Notes: a model not told the origin generated them from the letters alone. Shown: positions 1-10,756, counted from the first letter of the stretch. The stretch is 64,000 bases of DNA from Sphaerolaimus hirsutus (GCA_964036195.1 CAXIWS010000555.1:1-64000); one strand, 5' to 3'. Translations and numbers: made by a program.

Positions 1-396
1 CTATCTACGGTATCTGGAGTGGTTTTTGAGAAATTTTGCCCCAATTTTCGCTCAAAATAACTTCAAAATCGTGCTTTCCGGCAATATACATGTTTAAAAA
101 TATACCGTATATCCTCGAATAAGACCCCCCCTCGAATAACTCCTCCCCCTTGAATAACTCCCCCCTCAAAAACACTGGCGAAAAAATAACTCCCCCCCTC
201 GAATAACTCCCCCCTCTTGAATAAGTCCCCCCTCTGGGTGAAAAATATTCTATAAAATACCACAAAAATGATTGATGAAAATATAAAAGAATGTTAATGT
301 ATGTTAACATAGCAGATACATGACATGTACGCAGTGTATAAACACCTTTTTTGTTGTTGAACTGTTAAATACATGGATTACATAAGTTGACAGAAT

Positions 397-1297
397 TAGT
401 GATGTAAAGGCACCAGGGCACCGGTGCCCCGGTGCTGGGCACCGAAGGGCACCAGCACCGGTGCTGGTGCGGTGCCATTGCTATCTTCAGGGGTGCCATG
501 CCGGTGCCGGTGCCATTTTTTTCAGAATAGCACCGGTGCCGGTGCGGTGCGGTGCCATTTTTTTGCCGGTGCCAAAGGTGCTAGCACCAGGGCAAAGTAA
601 AAGGCACCGGGAAAGGCACCGGCCAAGGTATCATGTGGTGTGCAATTTTGTCCATAGTATGTGCTTATTCATATTTCAAAAACAGCAATATATTTACCCA
701 ACCGTTTTTACCTATTTTGTAAACCTCCCATCAAATAAATATACCTACTGTGAAATCCATTATACCCGATACATGATCTGATGAGCAAATCTAAAATTTT
801 GTTGAATTTTGAATCATTTTTATATTTTATATTTATTTTACTTGTTTGTTCGAAATTTGTTGTCAGTTTACGACAGAGATAGATTGTTCTGTACAGCAAC
901 GACTTCGATCAGTAGACAAAAGTGGCAATGGACATTGCATTGAATTAAATATTTTATCTTTCATTTGTAATCATTGTAATTGCTTCATGAAAGTGATTGC
1001 CACATCATTCTGATCATTTTAAGTGCTCAACCATCAAAATCGGTTGAAAATTCATGGAAAAATGCACTTCCGAATGTGAGACCACTGAGAAACTGCCCGA
1101 TATTCACTTCAGAAATTCCAGCCCGGTGCGGTGCCTTTCGGTGCTAGCACCGGCAACCCGCCGGTGCCCTTCCGTGCCGGTGCGGTGCGGTGCCATTTTC
1201 TGGCCGGTGCCCCAGGGTGCCAGGTGCCCTTTGCATGCGTTGGCAAAGGTGCCGGTGCGGTGCGGTGCCATTTTTCCCGGTGCCTTTAACATCACTA
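397..1297. repeat. GGTGCC-array hAT MITE, copy 1 of the composite
   Basis: This 901-bp unit has TIRs TAGTGATGTAAAGGCACC / GGTGCCTTTAACATCACTA. Dense CACCGGTGCC-type arrays fill roughly 410-625 and 1120-1285. The centre is unique AT-rich sequence. Open frames across the arrays are compositional and show no protein domain. Confidence 0.8.
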
Positions 1298-1588
1298 CAC
1301 ACGACATAGGCTCTCTAGAGTTCTAGACATGTACACCCGCTTTCCATGTAGACCCGGCATACAAGTATTTCTACCAGCCGGACATGTAGACCCGGCGGAC
1401 ATGTAGCGGCATCGTACATTTCATGACAAGAAAGTCATTACCTGTCACTGTGTGACTTTTCTTGTCACTTTCAATAGTGCTAATTGGTCATAAACTAAAA
1501 ATGTGAAAAGTCAAATCCTTACTTGACACTTTTTACCTTACTTATACCTGATATGCACTTATTTGAGTAAAAAAGTAAAAGTTATTAC

Positions 1589-2518
1589 TAGTGATGTAAA
1601 GGCACCGGGGCACCGGTGCCCCGGTGCTGGGCACCGAAGGGCACCAGCACCGGTGCTGGTGCGGTGCCATTGCAATCTTCAGGGGTGCCATGCCGGTGCC
1701 GGTGCCATTTTTTTCAGAATAGCACCGGTGCCGGTGCGGTGCCATTTTTTTGCCGGTGCCAAAGTGCTAGCACCAGGGCAAAGTAAAAGGCACCGGTAAA
1801 GGCACCGGCCAAGGCTTCATGTGCTGTGCAATTTTGTCCATAGTATGTGCTTATTCATATTTCCAAAAACAGCGATATATTTAGCCAACCGTTTTTGCCT
1901 ATTTTGTAAACCTCCCATCAAATAAATATACCTACTGTGAAATCCATTATACCCGATACGTGATCTGATGAGCGAATCTAAAATTTTGTTGAATTTTAAA
2001 TCATTTTTATATTTTATATTTATCTTAATTTTTTGTTCAAAATTTGTTGTCAGTTTATGACAGAGATAGTTCCATTCACTGTACAGCAACGACTCCGATC
2101 AGTAGACAATTGTGGCTATGGACAGTGTAATGAATTAAATATTTTATCTTTCATTTGTAATCATTGTAATTGCTTCATAAAAGTGATTGCCACATCATTC
2201 TGATCATTTTAAGTGCTCAACCATCAAAATCGGTTGAAAATTCATGGAAATATGCACTTCCAAAGGTGAGACCACTGAGAAACTGCCCGATATTTACTTC
2301 AGAAATTCCAGCCCGGTGCGGTGCCTTTCGGTGCTAGCACCGGCAACCCGCCGGTGCCCTTCGGTGCCGGTGCCATTTTTTCCAAAAGGCACCGGTGCCG
2401 GTGCGGTGCGGTGCCATTTTCTGGCCGGTGCCCCAGGGTGCCAGGTGCCCTTTTCAAGCGTTGGCAAAGGTGCCGGTGCGGTGCGGTGCCATTTTTCCCG
2501 GTGCCTTTAACATCACTA
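1589..2518. repeat. GGTGCC-array hAT MITE, copy 2 of the composite
   Basis: This 930-bp unit is closely similar to copy 1 and in the same orientation, with small differences in array length. The spacer before it (1298-1588) holds a repeated GACATGTAGACCCGGC motif and a small hairpin around 1420-1475 but no coding signal. Confidence 0.8.
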
Positions 2519-2828
2519 GACAGAATGCATTCATATGATGAATTCAGTCCAAGTTTCTGAGGAAAAAATAACTCCCTCCCTTGAATAACTCCTCCCCCTT
2601 GAATAAGTCCCCCCTCAAAAACCCTGACGAAAAAATAACTCCCCTGGGGTCTTATTCGAGGATATACGGTACGTATATTTAGTGATTTTAAACCTACTTT
2701 TGGCTACTTTTAGCTGATTATTAGCGATTTTTCTCCTTTTCTGCCTTCTTAACCTTGAAAAAGCCTATATATTGTACCGTACAAAACCGTACCGTTTCCC
2801 GCCCTAAAATTGGTACCAGGACTCTTAC

Positions 2829-2933
2829 CTTGTCTCCCTCGGCGACCTGACAGATAACTTCTTCCGTAGCCGGGTTCACAGTGGGGAACGTCTTGCCGCT
2901 GGCCGCGTCGACGAACTCGTTGTTGATGAACAG
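2829..2933 (-). CDS. ALDH2: Aldehyde dehydrogenase (ALDH1/2 class), exon 2
   Basis: The 105-bp exon encodes 35 residues starting [20 protein letters not shown] and ending CQVAEGDK, the start of the NAD-binding aldehyde dehydrogenase fold, and closely resembles animal ALDH1A/ALDH2. On the minus strand it is bounded by an acceptor TCGCAG and a donor AAG|GTAAGA. The exon is a whole number of codons and joins in frame to exon 1 at 4074-4220. These enzymes oxidise aldehydes to acids with NAD(P)+; catalytic Cys and Glu would lie in later exons. The next expected exon is not found in 1-2828, so intron 2 exceeds 2.8 kb and the gene continues off the left edge. The acceptor has a poor pyrimidine tract. 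Confidence 0.9.
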
Positions 2934-4073
2934 CTGCGACAATTATCGATTTTTTTTGGGGGGTGGATGTAAAATGATATCTTGGGTGCATATTGTGGTT
3001 GTCAGATTTGCGTAGGGGCTAGTAACAAGACTAGCAGCGTTCTCTTGGGACCTTCAGCCAGGTTTTCTACACATTATTCAGTTGCATTATTGCAGCATTC
3101 TACGCTTTCACATTTAGGGGTTATTTTTAAGGACATTAATTGTCAGGGGTTATTTTTAAGGACATTAATTGTCAATCAGTCAGTTGCTCGGGTCCGTATT
3201 GCGCAAAATTTCATATTCTCGCTCTACAAAACACTTTCATTTTTTTCGTTAAACATACAACTTTGCAAACGGCAAAGGCGTACTTTGCATGCAGATGCAG
3301 GGAAACATTTCGAACAAAACTGGCAAAAATAATGCATTCATATGCACTGCTTCTAACACAGTGGCATAATTCCCCTTTTGACTTTTTCCTGTGTGATTAC
3401 TCTAAGACCCAAAATATCCATTAGATTCATAAAAATATCCATTAGATTCGTAGAAATCCATTTCAAAAGGCTCGCAGCCGCGCTGGCAGACCTCCCATCT
3501 CACTTGTTTTTTTTACAACGTCTGATCGGATAATGCAAACTAGGGAAAACAAAACATTATGCTAAATTACAGACAGCCATGAAAAGTGTTAACGTGTCTT
3601 GACGAATCAAGTAGCGGTAATGGTAAATCGATGGTAGGCGGTCAGTGGTAGTGATTTAAAAGCGCCATGGCGCTTTTGGCGCCATGTTTTAATGCGCCAG
3701 GAACAAAATGCTTGACGTTGGCGCTTGGCGCTAGCGCCAAAACAAAAAGCTTTCTACGTCATTAGTTAGTGGACTGCAGACCGGGTGCCAATCCCGCACC
3801 CTGCAAAGTATAAAGTCAAGTGTCAAATGTCATGCAAAATGTTATACAAATTTGTCAATTGTCATGCAGTGTCAAAAGTAACAAAAAATTTTTTAATTTA
3901 ATTGACACTTTACACAAAATTTGACATTTTACAGGGTGCGACACTGTCCCCCAGAAGCACCACTAAAACCATACAAGTAAACCTTCAGATAGAAGTCCCT
4001 CAAACTCTAAACGCTGCAAAAGTCCGCCCCCCCCCCCGCCCAGATTTGGCACTGTGCCAAACCCCCAACAAAC
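2934..4073 (-). other. Intron 1 of the aldehyde dehydrogenase gene
   Basis: This 1.14-kb interval lies between the exon 1 donor (AAG|GTTTGT, minus strand) and the exon 2 acceptor. It contains one 116-bp hAT-like miniature element (3649-3764) and a 26-bp direct repeat (GGGTTATTTTTAAGGACATT) near 3117-3172. I see no further exon. Confidence 0.75.
3649..3764. mobile_element. 116-bp hAT-like mini-element made almost only of GCGCC motifs
   Basis: It is flanked by GTCAGTGG (3641-3648) and GTTAGTGG (3765-3772), 7 of 8 bases matching. It begins TAGTGATTTAAAAGCGCC, like the left ends at 4989 and 33708, and its interior is a set of GGCGCC/GGCGCT palindromes. The right end is degenerate (GTCATTA). There is essentially no unique core. 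Confidence 0.65.
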
Positions 4074-4220
4074 CTTGGTGGACTGAATCTGTTGGTCCCA
4101 AACGGGAACCGGTGGCGGGACGGCGGCCGCGGCCGTCGCTGCAGCATTTCTAGTCGAATGCGACACTATTTTCGCCACAGATGAAAGCGTTTTCACACTC
4201 GGAGTGAGTCGGGACAACAT
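4074..4220 (-). CDS. ALDH2: Aldehyde dehydrogenase (ALDH1/2 class), exon 1 with mitochondrial presequence
   Basis: The 49 codons start at the ATG at 4220-4218 (MLSRLTPSVKTLSSVAKIVS...) and end IQSTK at a GTTTGT donor. The first 25 or so residues lack acidic residues, carry Arg, Lys and His among Ser, Thr and Leu, and are followed by Ala- and Pro-rich sequence: a typical matrix-targeting presequence. The last residues match the spot just before the conserved (I/L)FINNE start of animal ALDH1/2 proteins, and the frame continues into exon 2. This supports a mitochondrial ALDH2-like enzyme on the minus strand. Later exons are outside the window. Confidence 0.85.
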
Positions 4221-4988
4221 TTTTTTCGAATTGAAGTTGTTTCGCTCTGGTTTTCGGGTGGAAATGGGTTTTTGGATGTCTGAAAATGGCAGAGTTTTGA
4301 AGGGGGTTGGAAAATTGGCGACTGGATAATTTTTAGTGATTTAATCGGGACCTTAAAATCACACTGAAAAAGTGTGTCCAATGAACTAAAGGCAACAAAA
4401 CCACGCGAAAATGCAAAAATGCGCTCACAGAAGCGTTGGGCTAATAATTTATGGCCTAACAGCAGCAAATCCTAGACGTTTCCTGGACGCGTGTGAAAAA
4501 AAATACGCATAGCCCAGGAAAATTTCCACACTGAAAAAAAAACTGGCGGAAATGACTTTATCACTGTTTATTCTGCTAGTTGTCATCATTTTCTAGAAAA
4601 ATTCTATATGATGAAAAACCTATAACTGGGACTAATTAGGCAAAGTGAAGTGAAACGCGAAGTAAAGTGAAGGGGAATTGGGGACGGGGTGAAAAGCGAA
4701 GTGATAAGTGAAGTGAAATGAGAAGTGCAAAGTTAAAAACGAATGGCAAGTGACAAGAAGATACTAAAAAAAAGAAAGTATTTTTGAATTTTTTTATTAA
4801 AATGTTATGTTGAAATTTATTAACTTTCATTTGTTCATTTGTTTATTTTTTATACAAATTTTCATTTTTTAATAAAACATATTTTAGATAAAAACATAAT
4901 ATTTAAGTAATAATAATTTTAATGATTATAAATATTTTTATATATACTTCTCAGCATTTTTTCTCACTTACCATCTGTTTGTGTTAAC
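4221..4988 (-). promoter_or_regulatory. Upstream region of the ALDH-like gene
   Basis: This is the 5' flank of the ATG at 4220 on the minus strand. No TATA box or initiator can be assigned with confidence. The far part (about 4640-4740) has a degenerate AGTGAAGTGAAA-type repeat, and 4790-4960 is strongly AT-rich. No coding signal is seen. Confidence 0.3.
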
Positions 4989-5908
4989 TAGTGATGGAAA
5001 AGCGCCAGAAAAAAAAGCGCCAGGCGCCAATGGCGCCATGGCGTCATTCAGGAAGTGGGCGCCAAGCGCCAAGGGCGCCACAGAAAAAGGGCGCAAGGCG
5101 CCAAGGGCGCCATGGCGCCATTCGAAAGGCGGGCGCCAGGCGCCAAGGGCGCCACGGAAAGAGGGCGCCAAGCGCCAAGGGCGCCATGGCGCCATTTGAA
5201 AAATAGGGCGCCAGGCGCCAAGGGCGCCAGGATAAATAAGTGCATACAACACCCTGCGTGTGCTAAAAGTGTTTCTACAGCACCCTAGTACATGCATTCA
5301 CTACTTAATTTGCATTCTCCAGGGTGTAATGAACAAAGACAACACTAGCAACAAAAAAATTTGAGTAAAATTCACATGACAATTCAAACACAATGGATAT
5401 TGTCATTTGACAACAATCCATTCACTTCAAATTGACTTTTCCAATCATGTTTCCTCGAAACGGACAAAAAAACGGAATTGCAACGATTTGAATCCGTTGA
5501 TTTATGATTTTGCAAGTTCAACGTTCCATCATTATCGCCTTCTGATCTGTCAGACACATCTGATGAACCGTTGCACAAAAGATTTATACCCACTCACACC
5601 ACTTCGTCCATTTTTCTGGCGAATTCAGATCATTCATGAACGCGTTTTTCATCTTTTTTCCATTTATACAGCACTCACCTTGAAACCCTGCTGGCGCCTT
5701 TTTGGCGCCATTCGGAAAGCGGGCGCCAGGCGCCAAGTGCGCCACGGAAAGAGGGCGCCAAGCGCCAAGGGCGCCATGGCGCCTTTTAGAATGTGGGCGC
5801 CAGGCGCCAAGCCAAGCCAAAAAGGGCGCCAAGCGCCAATGGCGCGATGGCGCGGCGCCCTTTGGCGCCCTCAAATGGCGCCAGCGCCATGACGCCATTC
5901 CATCACTA
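4989..5908. mobile_element. hAT-like MITE with GGCGCC arrays
   Basis: The ends are TAGTGATGGAAAAGCGCC and a matching ...CCATCACTA. Flanks are GTGTTAAC (4981-4988) and GTGTAAAC (5909-5916), 7 of 8 matching. GGCGCC-rich arrays fill about 5000-5230 and 5690-5895 in opposite orientations around a unique AT-rich centre. The TIR is shared with the GGTGCC elements but the array motif differs. Confidence 0.85.
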
Positions 5909-5989
5909 GTGTAAACACATGTTCAAAGGGCCAGATGGGAGAAGTCATGGGCGAAAATTCCAGAAAATATTGTATGAACTTTATGGGTA

Positions 5990-6133
5990 TTGAGTGCGGG
6001 TTCGGGTATTGAGGTCGGGTATCGGGTTCGGGTTTTGGTAATAGAGTCGGGTTCGGGTATCGGGCTTCGGTTCCAAAAAGTGTGAGGGTATAGGTTCGGG
6101 TCAGGTCGGGTCGGGTCGGGTTCCCAACCCTAG
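5990..6133. repeat. TCGGGTTCGGGTAT array with a TAGGGTTGGGAA-type end
   Basis: Degenerate units (C)GGGTTCGGGTAT and GGTCGGGT run to a terminal CCCAACCCTA at about 6133, which resembles the right TIR of other hAT-like elements here. No left partner was found, so it is probably a half element. Confidence 0.55.
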
Positions 6134-7296
6134 CCCCTTCCCCTGACCACACATTGTGCACAATTATAGTATACCATATCCCACCTGAAAACTCCCAACA
6201 AAAATTTGGATTTTTCCCCTCATTGCAGGTGAATCTTATGCACAATTTCTTGCATGATTTTAATCATCAGAATACGGTAACTGGCTTTGTATACCGATAA
6301 GCCCTTCTAGAAAACCTTACAAACAAATTAGAAATTGCTCTCCGTTTGAATGATGGGTAAAAAGAGCATTAGCTTTCTGCATCAGACAATGATAAGATAA
6401 TTCTGATCCTATTAAAACGTGTTTCTTGATGTCTGCGGAATTGATGCTCTGTTCGTAATATGTTGTTCATTTTTCATTAAAAACACTATGTTCAAATGAA
6501 AAATGTCTGAAAAATACTGGTGAAAAAATAGAACGGCAGCCTCCAATAGAATGGCACCTCTAATAGAACGGCAGGTAAAAAAGTTGACGAAAAAAATAGA
6601 ACGGCACTCTTCTATTAGAAATACAGTATTGAATTGAATGTCCAGCCAAAGATGATATGCAGTGATGGATAATTCATTGTTTTGGGAGGGGTGAAATTTT
6701 CTTTTGTGTTTTGCCAGATAAATGGACACAGAAAACTGTCATGAAATGGAAAGGTAAAAATTTTCACCTGTCTGAAAAAGAAACAAAATTTTTTTAGCTG
6801 CAGATGGTGCCTGCACAAAATGGAAAATTGTCACCCATGATGCAATGCCCAAGCCCTTTAAAGTGTGAAGTCAAGTGTCAAATCTCACGTAAAATGCCAT
6901 GAAAAATCTGTCAGGCAATGTGTACAAATTTCAGTAAGAAATTTTTTTGATTGACACTTTGTATTCACATTTGACACATGAATTTACACTTTACAGAGCT
7001 CGGCTATTCACCCAGGTGAAACTAAACATGGGTTTTTGGTACTGGAAAATAATTACTGGAAAGAAAAACATGCTTATAGCACCATGGAGGAGCATATCAT
7101 GCTTGTTCAACTCATTTATGACAAGTGCAGCATGATCACTCCCATGAAATCTACTGGAAATATGGATCGCTGTAATCAGAAGGTGAATTTTTCCATATTT
7201 TCTGCGGATAATCAGTATCCATTTATCCACATTACTTTTTACTTGCCAGTTGACTTCTCACTTCACTACTTCACTTCTCATTTTAATTGCCATTTA
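6134..7296. other. No gene recognised
   Basis: AT-rich sequence with a short tract around 6530-6620 in which AATAGAACGGCA is repeated. No splice-bounded open frame or domain was seen. Confidence 0.5.
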
Positions 7297-7952
7297 CCGT
7301 ATTTCCTCGAATTACCTCCCAGGGGGTTTATTTTTTCAGAGTGACAATTTTGAGAGAAAAACGTGAAAAATGCAACAATAACCACCATTTATAAGTTTTT
7401 ACAGCCTTATATAAGGAGTTACCGTAATTCCTCGAAATACCCCCCCCCCTCTCGAGACCACTATGAAACAATAACCCCTCCTCGAAATACCCCCCCAAAT
7501 TGAGTGTAAAGAGAATGTACATGACATATACAGCAGTTTGTGTTCTGCGTAGTGCAGAACACACGTTAAAACAATGTCATAATCATGTTAGAACAGTGTT
7601 TATACCATCTATGTACTACTATTAGTCTACAGGAGTCTATACATGTCAGTTATTGATGCATTTTTCTACCCCAGTGTACATCACAAACGACGATTTTGTA
7701 CCAGGATTTGAAAAAATTTCTGGTGAAATAATAACCCCCCCCCCTCGAAATACCCGCCTCGTTTAACCCCCCCCCTCTCAGGACCACTATGAAACAATCA
7801 CCCCCCGGGGTTTTTTTCAAGGAAATACGGTAGATGGTATAAACGATGTTCTAACGTAACACAGTAAGAGTTTTGAACGTCTGTTATGCATTTCCCGGAC
7901 CACAAATTCATAGTGCCCAATTTGAGGGGGGGGGTATTTCGAGGAAATACGG
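7297..7952. mobile_element. TA-flanked C-tract MITE containing a copy of its own family
   Basis: The outer element begins CCGTATTTCCTCGAATTA after TA (7295-7296) and ends TTTCGAGGAAATACGG before TA (7953-7954). The inner element occupies 7422-7830. The outer sequence resumes across the insertion in the same order as the uninterrupted copy at 58386-58835 (ATTTATAAG... then TAGATGGTATAAAC). Confidence 0.75.
7422..7830. mobile_element. Inner TA-flanked C-tract MITE
   Basis: The ends are CCGTAATTCCTCGAAATA and CAAGGAAATACGG, each flanked by TA. C-rich tracts fill both subterminal regions. The core (GTTCTGCGTAGTGCAGAACAC...) matches, in opposite orientation, the element at 58386-58835. Confidence 0.75.
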
Positions 7953-8088
7953 TAGATACAAATCTCATGATAATTTTTTTTAAATCTTATGGTATAGCAG
8001 AGTACCATAAATACTGCCTCCCTGTGTATCTGCAGAAAATGCATGTTCCATTACCAATGCTTTTTATATTAGACATAACATTATCCTT

Positions 8089-8794
8089 ATGTTGGATTTG
8101 AGGGTTGAGTGGTTTTGGTTGGTTAGTACTTCATAGTGTTCTCTCTGTGGTTGCTATCACACAGTTTTATAAGATCAAATAAGGAAGTAGTTGCATTGAA
8201 CAAACATCACAATTCCCAACATATTCCCCCTTAAGAAAAGGATAATAAGTTTAGGGATAAATTAAGTTAAGGGAGAACAGGGTTAACCAAAACCATCACA
8301 CTTTCACTCTCCCTGGCGAGGCCACTGCAAGCAACTGACTGGTACCTCCCTAGCCAGTGTGCTCTTGTGTTTGTCTGGATCACTCCGGTGTGACAGTGGA
8401 CACCGCAAGCTGACAGCACTGAAGGAGACCTCTTTTCCCACCTGTGAAGCATTTCTGCTGTGTGCCCAGCGGATGGGTGAGCAGGTGCTGTAGGTGTAGG
8501 TTCCTTTGAAGCTGGATAGAAGCAGCTTGTTGGCACTGGTTCTGCTGTGTGCCCAGCGGATGGGTGAGCAGGTGCCAATGAAGAGCTTGGTAGGTCAGCA
8601 CAGCCATTCAGCAATGATGCAGCCATCCCCTCTGCATTGAATATGGTTTAGGTCATCCACCATGTTGGATTTGAGGGTTGAGTGGTTTTGGTTGGTTAGT
8701 ACTTCACGGTGTTCTCTTTATGGCTGCTATCACACAGTTATATAAGATCAAATAAGGAAGTAGTTGCATTGAACAAACATCACAATTCCCAACA
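8089..8794 (-). mobile_element. TRIM-like miniature LTR retroelement
   Basis: Direct repeats of about 132 bp (8090-8221 and 8663-8794) begin TGTTGG and end CCAACA. They flank 441 bp. Read on the minus strand, the inner edge of the right repeat is followed by TGGTGGATGACCTAAACC, a plausible primer-binding site, and the left repeat is preceded by AAGGGGGAATA, a plausible polypurine tract. ATCCTT occurs at both outer edges (8083-8088 and 8795-8800) as a target duplication. The interior has a 33-bp direct repeat (CTGCTGTGTGCCCAGCGGAT...) near 8455-8575. A 119-codon minus frame (8267-8626) has no recognisable gag motif. No protease or RT is present, so it must be nonautonomous. Confidence 0.75.
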
Positions 8795-8906
8795 ATCCTT
8801 TTATTTTTATCTATTGTGCATATGGCGCCTTAGAAATGTACAAATGCAGAAATTCATGTAGTCCGCTCAGTTTTCACTATAAGCCTGCTTAAAGCAGTGT
8901 GCTGAT

Positions 8907-9523
8907 TAGTGATAGAAAAGCACAAGGGCGCCAGTGACCCGGTGCTTGGCAGATGTAAAATTAATGTAAAATTTTGCAGGATGCAAAGTTATGTCAACAG
9001 CCTGTCTGTGCCATATTTCTAAGAGCAGCAATATACCAAACTGTTTTTATATAGGTACCTTGAAATCAGCCATACTTTCTGAAGGGGAAACAAAAAATAG
9101 TGTTGTCAACATAAAACACAAAAAACATAATATGTTTGTTTCACCATTTTGTTCATAATTTGTTGTCCATTTATGATGGAATAGAGTAACACTTTCTGTA
9201 CAAGATCTATCCCAGTCAGTAGACAATAGAGACGATGCATATTGGAGGGAGTTAAATATTCAATATGCAGTTCAAATGTGCAGCCTCTAAGAAACCACCT
9301 GATAAATACTTCCAGCCCGTTGCAGTGGCTTTTGGTGCCAGCACCGCAACCGGTCTGTGCCCTATGGTGCTGGTGCTATCCTTTTCAAAAATGGCACTGG
9401 TGAGGTGGAGTGTGGTGCCATTTTTTGCCAGTGCCCAAGGTGCCAAGTGCCACTTCTGAGAAATAGCAGAGGCGCCAGTGTGGACGGGGTGCTACCATAT
9501 TTCCTGGTGCTTTTCCATAACCA
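8907..9523. mobile_element. Older GGTGCC-family hAT-like MITE
   Basis: The left end is TAGTGATAGAAAAGCAC, the right end GTGCTTTTCCATAACCA. Flanks GTGCTGAT and ATGCTGAC share 6 of 8 bases. The interior matches the composite copies at 397-2518 in the ...TTGTTGTC...CAGTAGACAAT... core and at the right array (TTCCAGCCCG...GGTGCCAGCACCG), but the arrays are short and decayed. Confidence 0.65.
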
Positions 9524-10575
9524 ATGCTGACTAAAACAGTTGTACTGTTATGTCAGAAAAATAGCCATGGTTGTTCATCACCTTCAAATGCACCACCTTA
9601 GATCATTAAAATTTTTGAAACAGATTTGTTAGTTAATGATCCCTACTTATGCTTCTATTAACACAGATTCCCAAGTAGGATTTCAATCTACACAACTTTT
9701 AAGGGAGGTGAAGTACATCTTGCCCAGTATTGAGAAAAATATGCTTGGAAAAATTGAGTATGCTCAAACTGCCCTGGGAAATGACATTGGCAAAAATCAC
9801 CAATAAAAATATCTACTCATATCTTATACTTGGTGTCCACTTGGCTGTACAGTGTAAGTCCAGGAAAATTGGGCATTTCATTGTCTAACGTTCTGTGTAC
9901 CCCCAGGGGGTTTATCATTTTGCCAGCAAAATTTGAGGGGGGATAATTCAAGGGGGGCTTATTGAAGGAGGGGTCTATCATTTCACCAGAAATTTTTGGA
10001 AATTCCCTATACTCAGACATAGAAAAATTAAACCATTACATAGATGTATGTGTTTATAGGCGATATAACTGTATATACACATAAACCCTTCCCTAACGTC
10101 ACTCAACATCAGTTTTAATGCATGTTCTGCATTGTAGATCACAATCTTCAGTATTTGTCATGTACGTTCTCCTTACATTCAATTTAGGGGCGTATTTTGA
10201 GAGGGGGGGTAATTTGAGGTATTACAGTATGCTTAAAGAGGGACCTAATCAAGGGGTATTATTGTTTCCTTATACATCTAACAGGGGGAATTATCAAAGA
10301 GGAGAAATTATTGAAGCAAATATGGTAGCTACTATCTGAATAGCTGTTAATACAAGCACTGTAAATTCTGTCAAATCAGTACTACATTGAAAAACTGCAA
10401 ATCTGAACTGCTCCCCATCTAATATAAGCAATGCTGATAAACATGAATATTAGCTGAATAAAGGTACTTAATAGTTCAATACTTTGTTAACACAACAGAA
10501 AACCATTATTTTTACAACTCTTTTAAAAAACTGACAAAGAATAACTCCCCTGGGGAGTTATTTGAGGATTTGCAG
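9524..10575. other. Fragments of the C/G-tract MITE family, no gene
   Basis: Remnants with CAGGGGG and GAGGGGGG tracts lie at about 9895-9985, 10085-10260 and 10530-10575. The last ends GAGGATTTGCAGTA. The rest is AT-rich without recognisable coding sequence. Confidence 0.5.
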
Positions 10576-10733
10576 TAAAATTGAAGAACACTCCCTCTTG
10601 ATCGAAGGCATTGCTAAATGTGACAAAAATGAGTACCCAACAGCAATGGGTGTGAGATATGCAAGAGGGTTCTGCTGGGTGACAATGACAACAACAGCAT
10701 TTAGGAAATGGTCTGACCACCTTGAATCTAGTG
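10576..10733 (+). CDS. Candidate internal exon, domain not recognised
   Basis: An open frame runs between an acceptor GATTTGCAG and a donor AGTG|GTGAGT. It encodes about 52 residues with two Cys and the segment GVRYARGFCWV. The composition looks coding, and candidate exons follow downstream on the same strand. The acceptor, however, is the last bases of an old MITE remnant, and the exon's end phase (1) does not fit the next candidate. It could be a chance frame. Confidence 0.3.
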
Positions 10734-10756
10734 GTGAGTTGGTAGAAACAAAAGTA

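Larger units (their letters stand above)
397..2518. mobile_element. Composite hAT-like element: two GGTGCC-array copies flanking a 291-bp spacer
   Basis: The whole block is flanked by a perfect 8-bp duplication GACAGAAT (389-396 and 2519-2526). It starts TAGTGATGTAAAGGCACC and ends GGTGCCTTTAACATCACTA. Two similar copies in the same orientation (397-1297 and 1589-2518) bracket 1298-1588. The inner ends have no matching duplications (CACACGAC after copy 1, GTTATTAC before copy 2), so the outermost ends appear to have moved as one unit. hAT assignment rests on the 8-bp duplication and TIR form. Confidence 0.8.
105..2669. mobile_element. TA-flanked C-tract miniature element, split by a composite hAT insertion
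   Basis: The left end reads CCGTATATCCTCGAATAA and the right end is its inverse, TTATTCGAGGATATACGG. A TA dinucleotide sits outside each end (103-104 and 2670-2671). The subterminal parts carry C-rich units of the type CGAATAACTCCCCCC. Subtracting the inserted composite element (397-2518 plus one 8-bp duplication) leaves about 435 bp, close to the 390-450 bp of related copies at 15304-15712, 52932-53320 and 58386-58835. TA target and short TIRs suggest a Tc1/mariner-type miniature element; no transposase is present. Confidence 0.8.

Noticed and set aside
4981-5298. Several open frames on both strands rich in Ala, Pro, Gly and Arg
   Set aside because: They lie in GGCGCC arrays of a hAT-like MITE; palindromic composition keeps all frames open. 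No domain or start context.
8267-8626. 119-codon minus frame inside the TRIM-like element
   Set aside because: No zinc knuckle or capsid motif; openness partly due to an internal 33-bp duplication.
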